From Cytophagaceae bacterium (lineage in GTDB: Bacteria > Bacteroidota > Bacteroidia > Cytophagales > Cyclobacteriaceae), in the NCBI GenBank assembly GCA_006969745.1, contig CP030886.1, positions 1,269,001 through 1,333,000 on the forward strand: a DNA stretch of 64,000 nucleotides. The letters run 5' to 3'. Positions 45,508 through 54,650 of this stretch are shown piece by piece. Made by a program: the position numbers and the translations under genes. Under the pieces are notes generated by a model that searched no databases, had not been told where the DNA came from, and was given only the letters and a program-made list of their open reading frames with translations. Numbering within the stretch: the stretch's first letter is position 1; every line of letters begins with the position of its first letter.

Positions 45508-47880
45508 TCAAAAGAGATTCTTGATAGATGATGTCACCTTTTTGACTTTCGACTCATCGTCGGTGTAATAGCCATAACCATAGCCATAGCCATAGCCGTA
45601 ACCCGGAGTGTTATCTATTGAGTTTAGAATAGTTGTGAGGTTAGAAAACTGTCCACTCAACTTAAGGTCATTTAAAACTTTAACAAAACTTCTTTTTGAA
45701 TAATCTGCCCTAATTATGTAAAGTTGAATATCACAATATTTCATAACAAGCCTGCCGTCTGTAACCAGACCCACAGGTGGTGTATCCAGAATTACTACAT
45801 CAAACTTCTTGTTTAGATCTTCTAGCATTTTCGTAAATGAACTTTGCAGCAAGAGTTCAGACGGGTTAGGTGGTGTAGGCCCTGCACCAATAAAATGCAG
45901 ACCATCGATTGGTGTCTCCTGAATACTTTCTTTGACAGAAGTTTTTCCTGAAAGTATGGTACTTACGCCATTTGAGCTACTTGTGCCACCAAACGCAAGG
46001 TGCACTTTAGGTTTTCGCATATCAATATCGACTACACATACTTTCTGGCCAGTCATCGCGATAATTGCTCCAAGGTTTGCAGCTACAAACGTCTTGCCTT
46101 CACCGGAAATTGTAGATGTTACACTTATGGTTGAATCTGCGCTAGAACTAATAAAATCCATGTTCGTCCTTATCGTCCTCAATGCCTCGCTTAATGAACT
46201 CTTTGAATCCTTCTTTACCACCAAAGATGTTTGACTCAGATTTACTTTCTTGTACTGGGGTATGGCACCGAGTACTGGAACGTTAGCCAATCTCTCTAAT
46301 TCCCTGACGCCGGCAATTTTATTATGTGCCAGGTATCTGATTAATAAAAATACGACACTGATAATCATGCCAACCATAAACCCAGCACCAATTATCAAAG
46401 CTTTTTGAGGTTTTATCGGCTTCAGTGGCAACGACGCAGGAGATAAAATCACATTCTTGGTCACCGTACCTGCTCTTGTTATTTCCAACTCCATTTTGGA
46501 CGTTTGAAGCGATAGCATAAATTCTTCTTGAAGTCCATAAAGCCGACGATTTTTGCCATATTCCGTCCCCATGGAAGGCATTTGTGAGAGGTTGGTTTCA
46601 AGTATACCTCTCCTTCTATCTATCTGTTTCAATCGGTCACCTAATGTGCCCTCATATGATTGGAGTAACTCAGTTAGTAGTGTTTTAGATTTATCTAATT
46701 TATTATCTAACTGTTCGATTATATAGGAAGTTTCATTGTAGGAAGCCAGTTTCAATTCTCTCTCTTGCTGCAACTCAGAATAGTCAGTAATAGATTCACT
46801 TAGCGCCTCAGGAAGTTGATCAAGTAATAATGGATTTATGGCTATTGCTCCTTTTTCATCGACTTTAGACTGAATTAAATCCAGGTCATTGATATTTCTA
46901 CGGATGCTATAGCGTTGAGAATCTAATCTTGCCAGCTGTTCTATTGTGCGATTCAAATCCTCGCTTAGATCTGTGGTTCTATTTTCTATGGTAAAGTCTT
47001 CAAAGTAATCTTCATATTCAGACAATTTCTGTTCTGTGCTCAGTATTTGATCATCTAAAAACTTGATTTTTTGTTCAATAGCTATATTCTTAACCTCACG
47101 GGTATAATCAAGATACAGTGAGTCTATAAGGTTTACCAGATCACTGGCTTTATACTTATTGAAATCAGAATAGCTTATTTTAATTGTTTTCGCATTGAAA
47201 TTTTCCGGAATGACTTCAAGATTTTCTTGAAGCTCGCTTATCAGAAAATCCCGACTACTTATGATAAAAAAGTATCTATTCTCATCATTGGAATTATAAA
47301 AATCGGTTCTTTCAATAAGAAGATTGAAGTCTTCTGTTCTTATTTCTTCATTGAAGTTATATGTCTCTCTAATCTCCTCTCCATTCTTGTTGAAGGTAAG
47401 TATGAAAGAGTCTTCGGCATCAAATTCTATATCAAAGGGAATATTATAATATGCTGGATTGAAAATTTTATAGGAAACGATAAACGGTGAATTACCATAT
47501 CGCTCATCTGTCAAATACCTGCCATATACATGATAGGAAACATCCATTTTTGCTGCATCTGCTACTTTGGATAGAAATAATTTAGACTTAATGAGCTCTA
47601 TTTCCCCTGATATTTCATTTCTCTCCTGTGTGTTTACCACCTCAACAAGACCTAAAACATTTGCCTCACTTTCAAATTCTAACTTTATGATTGACTCAGA
47701 ATTATAAACAGGTTTGGTATAGCGAACGTAAACGTAGGAAAGTGCCGTCGTTAAGACGATAAAAGCAATAAGCCAATATTTGCTTCTCTTAAGGACATAC
47801 CAAAATCTTTCGACATCAAAAGATTCGAAGAAATCTTTTTCATTTTCTGCATTAAAATGTGGTGGCAGGCTTTCTTCCAT
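45508..47880 (-). CDS. Wzc-type polysaccharide co-polymerase and BY-kinase
   Basis: ATG 47878-47880 is chosen because it overlaps the upstream stop by one base (TAATG); the longer frame lies inside the Wza gene. The 790-residue protein has two membrane helices (one near 35-57, the second before the kinase domain), a long periplasmic coiled-coil Wzz region, and a C-terminal BY-kinase. Kinase motifs are Walker A TISGEGKTF (Lys596), Walker A' VVDIDMRKPK and Walker B VVILDTPPVG. The tail is a tyrosine run (GYGYGYGYGYGYY) for autophosphorylation. It regulates export and length of a surface polysaccharide together with the Wza and PHP phosphatase genes on either side. Confidence 0.93.
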   Translation of the reverse strand: MEESLPPHFNAENEKDFFESFDVERFWYVLKRSKYWLIAFIVLTTALSYVYVRYTKPVYNSESIIKLEFESEANVLGLVEVVNTQERNEISGEIELIKSKLFLSKVADAAKMDVSYHVYGRYLTDERYGNSPFIVSYKIFNPAYYNIPFDIEFDAEDSFILTFNKNGEEIRETYNFNEEIRTEDFNLLIERTDFYNSNDENRYFFIISSRDFLISELQENLEVIPENFNAKTIKISYSDFNKYKASDLVNLIDSLYLDYTREVKNIAIEQKIKFLDDQILSTEQKLSEYEDYFEDFTIENRTTDLSEDLNRTIEQLARLDSQRYSIRRNINDLDLIQSKVDEKGAIAINPLLLDQLPEALSESITDYSELQQERELKLASYNETSYIIEQLDNKLDKSKTLLTELLQSYEGTLGDRLKQIDRRRGILETNLSQMPSMGTEYGKNRRLYGLQEEFMLSLQTSKMELEITRAGTVTKNVILSPASLPLKPIKPQKALIIGAGFMVGMIISVVFLLIRYLAHNKIAGVRELERLANVPVLGAIPQYKKVNLSQTSLVVKKDSKSSLSEALRTIRTNMDFISSSADSTISVTSTISGEGKTFVAANLGAIIAMTGQKVCVVDIDMRKPKVHLAFGGTSSSNGVSTILSGKTSVKESIQETPIDGLHFIGAGPTPPNPSELLLQSSFTKMLEDLNKKFDVVILDTPPVGLVTDGRLVMKYCDIQLYIIRADYSKRSFVKVLNDLKLSGQFSNLTTILNSIDNTPGYGYGYGYGYGYYTDDESKVKKVTSSIKNLF

Positions 47881-48632
47881 TACAAATTTTGAACTACAAC
47901 TATTAATGTAAGGACACTTGAAACAATACTTAAGGCTGGCGAAACATCTCGAAGTGTTTCTAACCATGGTCTTCTCCAAGGTTCCACGTAAACAACATCT
48001 CCTGGTTCTACTGACATATTAGTTTCTCTCATTCCGCTAATAGTGGCCAGGTTTATTCGATATACATCTGTTCCGCGAATCACCTTTATATTTTGAGCTT
48101 TGGCTCCAAGATCAAGGCCTTCTGAGGATGCCAGAACTTCAATAAGTGTAGTATTCTCATTCTCAAGTGGAACAACTCTCCCTCCCGGAGCTCCTAATAC
48201 AAAAACCCTTCGATTTGTCATTCGAATTTTAACAAACGAATCCTTGTACACCTTATTAAATTTTTCCGCAATTACTTTCTCAGCTTCAAACATGGTCAAT
48301 CCAGCAATTTGCATATCGCCTACAATGGGGAAAGTAACCATACCATTTGTTTGGATTATATACTGGAAATTGTCTTTATAAAGCTGCTGCTGCTGACCGG
48401 GCGTAATTACCATCTCCAGGTTGGGATCGATCAAACGTTCGCCACTATTTGTAAATACATCAAGTAGCAAAGCATCATTCGGTTTCAGGATATAATTCGT
48501 TTCAGCTGCATCAGTAGCTTTTGCTAAATCTTCCTCGGTGAAGTTATCATCGAGCTTAAACATGATGTCCTGTTTGTAGGCTTTACAACTACTTAAAACA
48601 GCAATTAAAACAAGTAATACTAAACGGTTCAC
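47880..48632 (-). CDS. Wza-like polysaccharide export lipoprotein
   Basis: The 250-residue protein has a lipobox (AVLSSC, Cys16), then the polysaccharide-export region (NDALLLDVF..., YIIQTNGMVTFPIVGDMQIAGLTMFEAEKVI) and a SLBB-type segment with RRVFVLGAPGGRVVPLENENTTLIEVLA. It ends with a hydrophobic C-terminal helix (LSIVSSVLTLIVVVQ). It should form the outer-membrane exit channel for exopolysaccharide. Its stop overlaps the Wzc start by one base. The glycosyltransferase gene lies 30 bp upstream. Confidence 0.92.
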   Translation of the reverse strand: MNRLVLLVLIAVLSSCKAYKQDIMFKLDDNFTEEDLAKATDAAETNYILKPNDALLLDVFTNSGERLIDPNLEMVITPGQQQQLYKDNFQYIIQTNGMVTFPIVGDMQIAGLTMFEAEKVIAEKFNKVYKDSFVKIRMTNRRVFVLGAPGGRVVPLENENTTLIEVLASSEGLDLGAKAQNIKVIRGTDVYRINLATISGMRETNMSVEPGDVVYVEPWRRPWLETLRDVSPALSIVSSVLTLIVVVQNL

Positions 48633-48662
48633 AGATAAGTGTTTATAAGTCGTAAAAATAGA

Positions 48663-49781
48663 TTAAATATTTTGGGATTTCTGGATGATTCGATGTATTA
48701 CATTCTCATATATACCAATTACAATTTTTTCATCAAAAGTCTCTTCTACCAATGAGCGAGAGTTAGCTGCTAGAAGTTCTTTTTCTTGAGTACTCATTGA
48801 AAGAAATAGTTTGATCTTGTCACGAAGGCTTTTGGCATTTTGCACTTCACATAAAAACCCGTTGTATCCATCACGTACAACTTCACGGCAACCAGGGACA
48901 TTTGTTGCAATTAGCGGTCTTCCTGATGCCGCTCCTTCCAGCAAAGTTCTAGACATTCCTTCCCTGTAAGAGGGCAAAACTACAGCTTCATGAGTTGCAA
49001 TAACCTGCGCGATGCTGTCTGAATGATTGTAATAATCGAGCCATTTTGAATTAACCCAATGATCCAGTTCTGCTTTTTCAATAGACCTGGCATGCTCCGC
49101 ATCAAACTTTCCAATTAATGTGAATTGTACATTTTCTTCCTTAGCAAAATAGGATGCTGCTTCAGCAAACTCCCGAACCCCTTTTTCAACAATTACCCGA
49201 GAAATCATAACAAAACTGTTGGGTCTACTTTCATTTAATGGTACTGGTTTGAATTTGTCGAGATCTATCCCGGATCCCGGAACAAGACTAATTTTTGATT
49301 GGTCAACAGGTATTATGGAAGTGAACATTTCTTTGTCAGCATCATTTTGAAACAAAATGTGGCTACAGAATCGGAAGGCCAACTTGTACAGCCTGATCGC
49401 CACATTCCCAGTTATTCCCTTGACCAGGAAAACGGTACCCAGCCCACTTACATTGCATATGACTGGTATCCGGTTAAGCTTTCCGGCAAAGCTTGAGTAG
49501 ATATTTGACTTGATTGTAAATGATAGAACGATTTCCGGTTTTTCGTTTTTCAACGCCTTATTGAGCGTAATCAAATAGCCTAAATCTTTAATGGGATTGG
49601 CTCCGGTTCCCTCCAATGGTGTGTTTATCCATTTAACACCCCATTTTACAAGCTTATCTGAGTATTCATCTTTGGGAGCTAAAACAACTACTTCATTACC
49701 ATTTTTCAGAAAATGATGAACAAGACCTCTTCGAAAATTGTAGATATTCCAGCATGTATTGGCAACAAAAGCAATCTTCAC
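48663..49781 (-). CDS. GT4-family glycosyltransferase
   Basis: I choose the GTG at 49779-49781, giving VKIAFVANTCWNIYNFRRGL, the usual N-terminal Rossmann start; the longer ATG frame (49832) adds an unlikely tail that would crowd the hflX promoter. The 372-residue product shows GSGIDLDKF, MISRVIVEKGVREF and the C-terminal VLPSYREGMSRTLLEGAASGRPLIATNVPG with the EGxxxxxLEA-like nucleotide-sugar motif. It resembles bacillosamine-type alpha-1,3-GalNAc transferases and probably adds a sugar to the exopolysaccharide repeat unit. It heads the Wza-Wzc-phosphatase unit and is divergent from hflX across 66 bp. Confidence 0.88.
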   Translation of the reverse strand: MKIAFVANTCWNIYNFRRGLVHHFLKNGNEVVVLAPKDEYSDKLVKWGVKWINTPLEGTGANPIKDLGYLITLNKALKNEKPEIVLSFTIKSNIYSSFAGKLNRIPVICNVSGLGTVFLVKGITGNVAIRLYKLAFRFCSHILFQNDADKEMFTSIIPVDQSKISLVPGSGIDLDKFKPVPLNESRPNSFVMISRVIVEKGVREFAEAASYFAKEENVQFTLIGKFDAEHARSIEKAELDHWVNSKWLDYYNHSDSIAQVIATHEAVVLPSYREGMSRTLLEGAASGRPLIATNVPGCREVVRDGYNGFLCEVQNAKSLRDKIKLFLSMSTQEKELLAANSRSLVEETFDEKIVIGIYENVIHRIIQKSQNI

Positions 49782-49847
49782 TTTGTAAACTCTTTGGGTT
49801 GCAAACTTTTGTAAGCTATGGTTTATTAGCAAACTTTGCGAGATAAT

Positions 49848-50972
49848 ATGATCGAAACTGCAAAAAAGAATGAACGGGGAATTTTAGTAGCACTTGGAAA
49901 CAAGTCTGAATCCGATGAGCGTCTGGAAGAAATGATGGATGAATTAGAATTTTTGTCTCAAACGCTCAGCATTGACGTTATTGGCAAATTCACCCAAAAG
50001 CTGGAGCATCCTGACCCCAGAACCTTTGTGGGAAAAGGCAAAGTAGAGGAAATTAAGACTTTCTGTAAAGCAGAAAAGGTTGATGTGATAGTATTCGATG
50101 ATGACTTATCACCATCTCAATTGCGCAACCTTGAAAAAGAGCTTAAAATCAAAATATATGACAGGAGCCTGCTCATTTTGGATATTTTCCTCAAACGAGC
50201 CAAGACAGCTCAAGCTAAAACACAGGTTGAGCTCGCACGCTTTCAATACCTTTTACCAAGGCTAACTAGAATGTGGACACACCTGGAGCGCCAAAGAGGA
50301 GGCACAGGCACACGAGGCGGTGCTGGTGAAAAAGAAATCGAGACAGATAGGAGAATCATTCGCGATCAAATTAATGTCTTGAAGAAGAAGCTTGATAAAA
50401 TTGAAAAGCAATCTACGACCCAGCGAAAATCAAGAAACGGGATTGTACGCGTAGCGCTTGTAGGATATACCAATGCCGGAAAGTCTACGCTTATGAAAAT
50501 TCTAAGCAAGGAAAAAGTCTATGCCAAAGATGAACTCTTTGCCACCGTAGATTCTACAGTTCGCAAAGTGGTGCTGAATAATCTACCATTCTTATTATCT
50601 GATACTGTAGGTTTCATAAGAAAACTTCCCCATTCACTTATCGAATCATTCAAATCAACACTGGCTGAAGTAATGGAAGCTGATATACTGCTCCATGTGA
50701 TCGATGCTTCAAATCCCTCCTATGAAGATCATGTTAGAGTAGTAGATGAAACTTTAGGAGACATTGGAGCTGCCGATATTACCACAATTAAGGTTTTTAA
50801 TAAGATGGATAAAAGTGAAGATCTTCCCACTAAAAATGGTAAAAGCCTTTCTATACAAATAAGTGCAAAGAATGGAACAGGCATTCCTGAACTGAGGAGT
50901 CTACTAACTGAGGAGGTCAAGAAAGTTCATATGAAGATCTACCCAAATTATATGCACCCTGAGGTTTATTAA
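49848..50972 (+). CDS. hflX: GTPase HflX
   Basis: I start at ATG 49848; the frame begins with a TTG four codons earlier, but the ATG fits better. The 374-residue protein shows the HflX N-terminal domain, the glycine-rich RGGTGTRGGAGEKEIETDRR linker, and the GTPase motifs: G1 VGYTNAGKSTLM, G2 VDSTVR, G3 DTVGFIRKLPHSLIESF and G4 FNKMDKSE. HflX splits stalled or hibernating 70S ribosomes, especially after heat stress. The tRNA gene lies 29 bp downstream. Confidence 0.95.
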   Translation: MIETAKKNERGILVALGNKSESDERLEEMMDELEFLSQTLSIDVIGKFTQKLEHPDPRTFVGKGKVEEIKTFCKAEKVDVIVFDDDLSPSQLRNLEKELKIKIYDRSLLILDIFLKRAKTAQAKTQVELARFQYLLPRLTRMWTHLERQRGGTGTRGGAGEKEIETDRRIIRDQINVLKKKLDKIEKQSTTQRKSRNGIVRVALVGYTNAGKSTLMKILSKEKVYAKDELFATVDSTVRKVVLNNLPFLLSDTVGFIRKLPHSLIESFKSTLAEVMEADILLHVIDASNPSYEDHVRVVDETLGDIGAADITTIKVFNKMDKSEDLPTKNGKSLSIQISAKNGTGIPELRSLLTEEVKKVHMKIYPNYMHPEVY

Positions 50973-51001
50973 GTTTCTTAATTTTACATGATCAATTTTC
51001 T

Positions 51002-51073
51002 GGCCCCGTAGTTCAATGGATAGAATAGAAGTTTCCTAAACTTTAGATGTGAGTTCGATTCTCGCCGGGGCTA
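51002..51073 (+). tRNA. tRNA-Arg (anticodon CCU)
   Basis: The cloverleaf is complete: acceptor GGCCCCG with CGGGGCT, D arm GTTC/GAAT, anticodon stem GAAGT/ACTTT around loop TTCCTAA (anticodon CCT in DNA, reading AGG), and T stem GTGAG/CTCGC with loop TTCGATT. The discriminator base is A and CCA is not encoded. No integrase or direct repeat lies beside it, so I see no sign that it serves as an attachment site. Confidence 0.95.
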
Positions 51074-51108
51074 CAACCATAGGAATTGCCACCTAATCCA
51101 CTCAAGAA

Positions 51109-51143
51109 TTCTCAAAATTCACACATTATTCTCATTTTGAGAA
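51109..51143. promoter_or_regulatory. Enhancer-type sites upstream of the DUF4382 gene
   Basis: A perfect TTCTCA-TTT-TGAGAA palindrome (51129-51143) is preceded 20 bp upstream by a TTCTCA half site (51109-51114). The spacing is about two helical turns. The palindrome matches the one at 56011-56031 and lies about 75 bp upstream of a -24/-12 promoter-like sequence. It is the likely binding site for the Fis-type helix of the activator at 54647-56005. Confidence 0.65.
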
Positions 51144-51209
51144 AAATATTGTTTTCGTGATTTATCATAATTATCTGTCTATCAGTCTTTTACCAATTTT
51201 TTGTTTGAT

Positions 51210-51225
51210 TGGCATCATTCAAGCA
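51210..51225 (+). promoter_or_regulatory. Sigma-54-type promoter
   Basis: TGGCAT-CATTC-AAGCA matches the consensus TGGCAC-N5-TTGCA with GG and GC at the required distance (10 bases between). Transcription would begin near 51236, about 35 nt before the ATG at 51271. Confidence 0.6.
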
Positions 51226-51270
51226 TAATGAAAGGCAGTTAAATCAATGTGCAACTTAAATATGATAATT

Positions 51271-52179
51271 ATGAAGAAATTAAAAATATCCACACTACTC
51301 TTATCCTTAACATTCATGGGAGCTCTATTCTCATGCAGCGACGATGAATCCACTGCCAAAGGATCAGCAAAAATTAGTGCCACTGACGCTAAGGTTGATG
51401 CCGAAAATGTGACAGGAGTGTTCTTATCAGTAAAAGAAATTCAAGCTGCGGGTAATGCCAATTCAAAGGCTGTAATTTCATTCGAAGACCCTCTAGTATT
51501 TAACTTGATGGCCTATCAAAATGGACAAACCTTTGCGATGGGTGAAGGAGATTTGGATGTTGGTTCGTATAACGAATTAAGATTTATCCTTTCTGCAGAA
51601 TCTGATTCATATGTAGAATTGGCAGATGGAACAAAAGAATCTCTGACTATCCCAAGTGGTACCACTTCTGGTTATAAAATCAATGGTGCTTTTGATATTG
51701 CAGCCAATTCAACCACAGATATTGTTGCTGATATTGACCTTAGAAAAGCACTAACAGTGACTGGAAATGGTGAATATAAACTGAGACCAACAGGAAGAGT
51801 AATTGAAGCAGAAGCGACCGGATTAATTAAGGGTAAAGTTGATGGAACGCTTTCATCTGACGAACAATTAATTGTCTTTGCTTACAAGTCAGGTACATAT
51901 TCCGATTCCGAAACAGAAGCTCCTTCAGGAGATGCTACAAGATTTGAAGGATCAGTAAATTCAGCTTTTGTTGCTCAGGATGGATCTTATACCCTTGCCT
52001 TTATGGAAGAAGGAGAGTATGAAATCGTCGTAGCAAAATATTCAAATCAAGACGCTGATGAAGACCTTGAATTTGAAAGTAAGCTTGACGCTGAACTAAT
52101 GATTGATGGATCGCTTTTCAATGCTGTCGATGTATCATCAAACACAACAGTATCTGTTGATATTGTACTAAGCATATAA
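51271..52179 (+). CDS. DUF4382 lipoprotein
   Basis: I start at ATG 51271, eight codons inside the frame, because it begins the lipoprotein signal (MKKLKISTLLLSLTFMGALF followed by the lipobox Cys). The 302-residue product contains a DUF4382 domain (SAKISATDAKVDAENVTGVF, VFNLMAYQNGQT, DLDVGSYNELRFIL), then a carboxypeptidase-regulatory-like beta sandwich (GLIKGKVDGTLSSDEQLIVF). DUF4382 lipoproteins are common in marine Bacteroidota but have no known function. The gene has its own -24/-12 promoter and upstream palindromes, and is followed by a strong terminator, so it belongs to the regulon of the adjacent two-component system. Confidence 0.85.
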   Translation: MKKLKISTLLLSLTFMGALFSCSDDESTAKGSAKISATDAKVDAENVTGVFLSVKEIQAAGNANSKAVISFEDPLVFNLMAYQNGQTFAMGEGDLDVGSYNELRFILSAESDSYVELADGTKESLTIPSGTTSGYKINGAFDIAANSTTDIVADIDLRKALTVTGNGEYKLRPTGRVIEAEATGLIKGKVDGTLSSDEQLIVFAYKSGTYSDSETEAPSGDATRFEGSVNSAFVAQDGSYTLAFMEEGEYEIVVAKYSNQDADEDLEFESKLDAELMIDGSLFNAVDVSSNTTVSVDIVLSI

Positions 52180-52192
52180 TAAAATCGAAATT

Positions 52193-52217
52193 GGGGGCCT
52201 TATGCCCCCTTTTTTTG
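52193..52217 (+). terminator. Rho-independent terminator between DUF4382 gene and kinase gene
   Basis: GGGGGC, loop, GCCCCC gives a 6-bp GC-only stem followed by eight Ts (52210-52217). It lies just 22 bases before the kinase start I chose. It could attenuate read-through from the sigma-54 promoter into the kinase/activator operon. Confidence 0.85.
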
Positions 52218-52238
52218 TTACCACAAACTCAGCGACCT

Positions 52239-54650
52239 TTGGAAATAAAAACACCTTTGAAAAGAAGTCGGTTTCCTTATCTTCTGGGCACATCCCTGAT
52301 AATCTTAACCATAGGAGCATCATTCCTGGGTTTTTTTGCATATAAAAACCTAAATCAAATCATTGGATCACTCGAAGATGAGGTGACTCCTAATGTTAAT
52401 TTATTGCTGATAAACAACATTGCAATAGAATTACAAAGTGTGGAGTATGCAATGGAGCGATATGTCTACACAGGAGATCAGGCTCATTTAGACCAATTTC
52501 AAAACCTGATTGCCAACTCTATAAGTATCCTCGATACATTGAAAAGTCAAAACGAAGATTCAGACATGCTTAATAGGTTGGACACCCTCCAAAATCTAAT
52601 TTTAAATAAAAGCACGGTGCTGAGTCAAGTAGCTGATCTTGATTATGAATCCATGGAGGAAACCTTTGCTTCATTAAAATTGAAGCTGAACAACCTTCAA
52701 ACCAGACAAATATTAGAAGACACCATTCTGAGGAAGAAGAGAGGCTTTATTCAAAAGCTATTTGGAAAAAGAGAGCAAATTGTTACTTCTGACACAGTGG
52801 ATGTTTACGCATCAGATGAATATCAGAATATTATTAACTCTCAGCTGGATTCCATTGCCAATCAATCCCAACAACAAGCCTATAGACAAAAGCTTAAAGA
52901 ATTTACTCTTCAGCAAGATCATCAGGACATTCAAGCGAAAATTTCATCGTTGCTCGCCCGAATGGAAAAAAATGAACTAAACAGAATCAGAGGTCGTGCA
53001 TCTACGGCAAAAAATATTGCCGAAAGAACGAGCAGATATATTTCTATGTTTAGTATAGTAATTCCGGTCTTGCTACTTATCACCTTGTCGGTTTTAATCA
53101 TATATATTCTGAGGACCAAAAAGCACCAGGAAGCACTAGACTCGTCGCGACGAAATGCCCTAAAACTTGCCAGAGAAAAGGAACAGTTCTTAGCCAACAT
53201 GAGCCATGAAATAAGAACCCCGATGAATGCCATAGGTGGATTTGCTAAAATCCTGTTGAAAGGAAACTTGAGTAATGAACAATCTGAATACATCCGAATC
53301 ATTGACAAATCCACTGAACACCTAACTCACATCCTTAATGATGTCCTGGATTTTTCGAAACTCCAAAATGGCAAGATCAAACTTGAGCAAAAAGCTTTTA
53401 AACCCTACGAATTAATCAGAGATACCGTAAAACTCTTAGAAGAAAAAGCTCAAGAGAAAAATTTAAAACTTGACTTTGAGGCTCATGATCTCCCTGAGGT
53501 AATAAAAGGGGACCCATACAGATTGCGTCAAATCTTGCTCAATCTCCTTTACAATGGAATAAAGTTTACAGATAGAGGCGGGGTACATCTAACCGCCACT
53601 GTAGGTAAAAGATCCGGTAGCAGTATTCAATTGGTATTTGAGATAATGGATACAGGAATAGGAATACCTCAAAACAGGCAAAAACACATCTTTAATGAGT
53701 TCGAACAAGTAAATAGAGAAGACAAAAGAAAAGGAACAGGATTGGGCCTTTCAATCACAAAAAAACTGGTAACTATCCATCGAGGATCTATAAGTGTGAA
53801 AAGTACTCATGGAAAAGGATCGACATTCACAGTAAAACTTCCCTATCAGCAAGCCAAAACAGACTCCATTTCAGAGTCTGTAATCCATGAACATGATGTT
53901 CATCTTGAAAAGATGCATATTCTAATTGCAGATGACGAGGAGTTTAACAGAAAATTGCTGGTGGCTATTCTCAATGAGCATGATGTAACATTTGATATTG
54001 CAGTAGACGGGGCTCAGGCTTACGAATACCTATCAAAAACTGCCTATGATGTAGTATTACTTGATTTTAGAATGCCAGAAATGGATGGACCTGAAGTAGC
54101 AGAAAAAATCAAACGGGAGCAGAGTATCAATGCTAATACACTGATCATTGGTCTCACAGCTACAGTTTCTGATCAGGATATGGAAATGGCCAAAAGCTCT
54201 GGGATCAAACACGTACTTAGAAAACCATTTGATACCAATGAACTGCTACAACTTATGAAAGCAAGAGATACCATTGAGAATGTTTCAAAGGAAGAGATCC
54301 AAACCCCAAATGCCGCATTTAGCCTGGATGGATTAAAAAAAATGGGGGATGAAAGTTTTGTAATAGACATGGTTGAAACTTTCATTTCCAGTACCAAAGA
54401 AAACTTAAAGCAGCTGGATACTCATGTGGCAGGGGAAAATTGGAGCGAAGCAGGAGAAGTACTGCATAAAATCATTGCACCCGCTCGACATCTCAAAGCT
54501 GATGAACTGGTATCGCTTTTGAAGCAACATGAAATCAACTCAAGAGCAGGCAATCCCATACCACCTGGTTCATACGAAAGCATCAAATCAGTTACTATGA
54601 ATTTGGTTGAATCACTTCAATTACATTTACAGAAAAACGGAAATAAATGA
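52239..54650 (+). CDS. Hybrid sensor histidine kinase (HisKA-HATPase-REC-HPt)
   Basis: The open frame begins at 52191 inside the terminator hairpin, so I use the TTG at 52239; a further TTG at 52257 is also possible. The 803-residue product has a membrane helix (about 13-34), an extracytoplasmic helical sensor region (35-268), and a second helix (270-291). The cytoplasmic part has the H-box NMSHEIRTPMN (His323), HATPase motifs (GTGLGLSITKKL), a receiver (ILIADDEEFNRK...VVLLDFRMPEMDG) and an HPt-like C terminus (GEVLHKIIAPARHL). It should autophosphorylate in response to an envelope signal and pass phosphate through its own REC and HPt to the co-encoded activator. The activator gene overlaps its stop by 4 bp (ATGA). 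Confidence 0.9.
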   Translation: MEIKTPLKRSRFPYLLGTSLIILTIGASFLGFFAYKNLNQIIGSLEDEVTPNVNLLLINNIAIELQSVEYAMERYVYTGDQAHLDQFQNLIANSISILDTLKSQNEDSDMLNRLDTLQNLILNKSTVLSQVADLDYESMEETFASLKLKLNNLQTRQILEDTILRKKRGFIQKLFGKREQIVTSDTVDVYASDEYQNIINSQLDSIANQSQQQAYRQKLKEFTLQQDHQDIQAKISSLLARMEKNELNRIRGRASTAKNIAERTSRYISMFSIVIPVLLLITLSVLIIYILRTKKHQEALDSSRRNALKLAREKEQFLANMSHEIRTPMNAIGGFAKILLKGNLSNEQSEYIRIIDKSTEHLTHILNDVLDFSKLQNGKIKLEQKAFKPYELIRDTVKLLEEKAQEKNLKLDFEAHDLPEVIKGDPYRLRQILLNLLYNGIKFTDRGGVHLTATVGKRSGSSIQLVFEIMDTGIGIPQNRQKHIFNEFEQVNREDKRKGTGLGLSITKKLVTIHRGSISVKSTHGKGSTFTVKLPYQQAKTDSISESVIHEHDVHLEKMHILIADDEEFNRKLLVAILNEHDVTFDIAVDGAQAYEYLSKTAYDVVLLDFRMPEMDGPEVAEKIKREQSINANTLIIGLTATVSDQDMEMAKSSGIKHVLRKPFDTNELLQLMKARDTIENVSKEEIQTPNAAFSLDGLKKMGDESFVIDMVETFISSTKENLKQLDTHVAGENWSEAGEVLHKIIAPARHLKADELVSLLKQHEINSRAGNPIPPGSYESIKSVTMNLVESLQLHLQKNGNK

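Noticed and set aside
45932..46234. 100-residue plus-strand ORF inside the Wzc kinase domain
   Set aside because: It lies antisense to conserved kinase motifs and has no signal or domain of its own.
51002..51073. tRNA-Arg as an integration site
   Set aside because: No integrase and no repeat of the tRNA 3' end in the flanking 13 kb that I could see.
52191..52238. Kinase start at 52191
   Set aside because: It would begin two bases before the terminator hairpin and encode an implausible Pro/Leu/Cys segment read from the stem and T-run.
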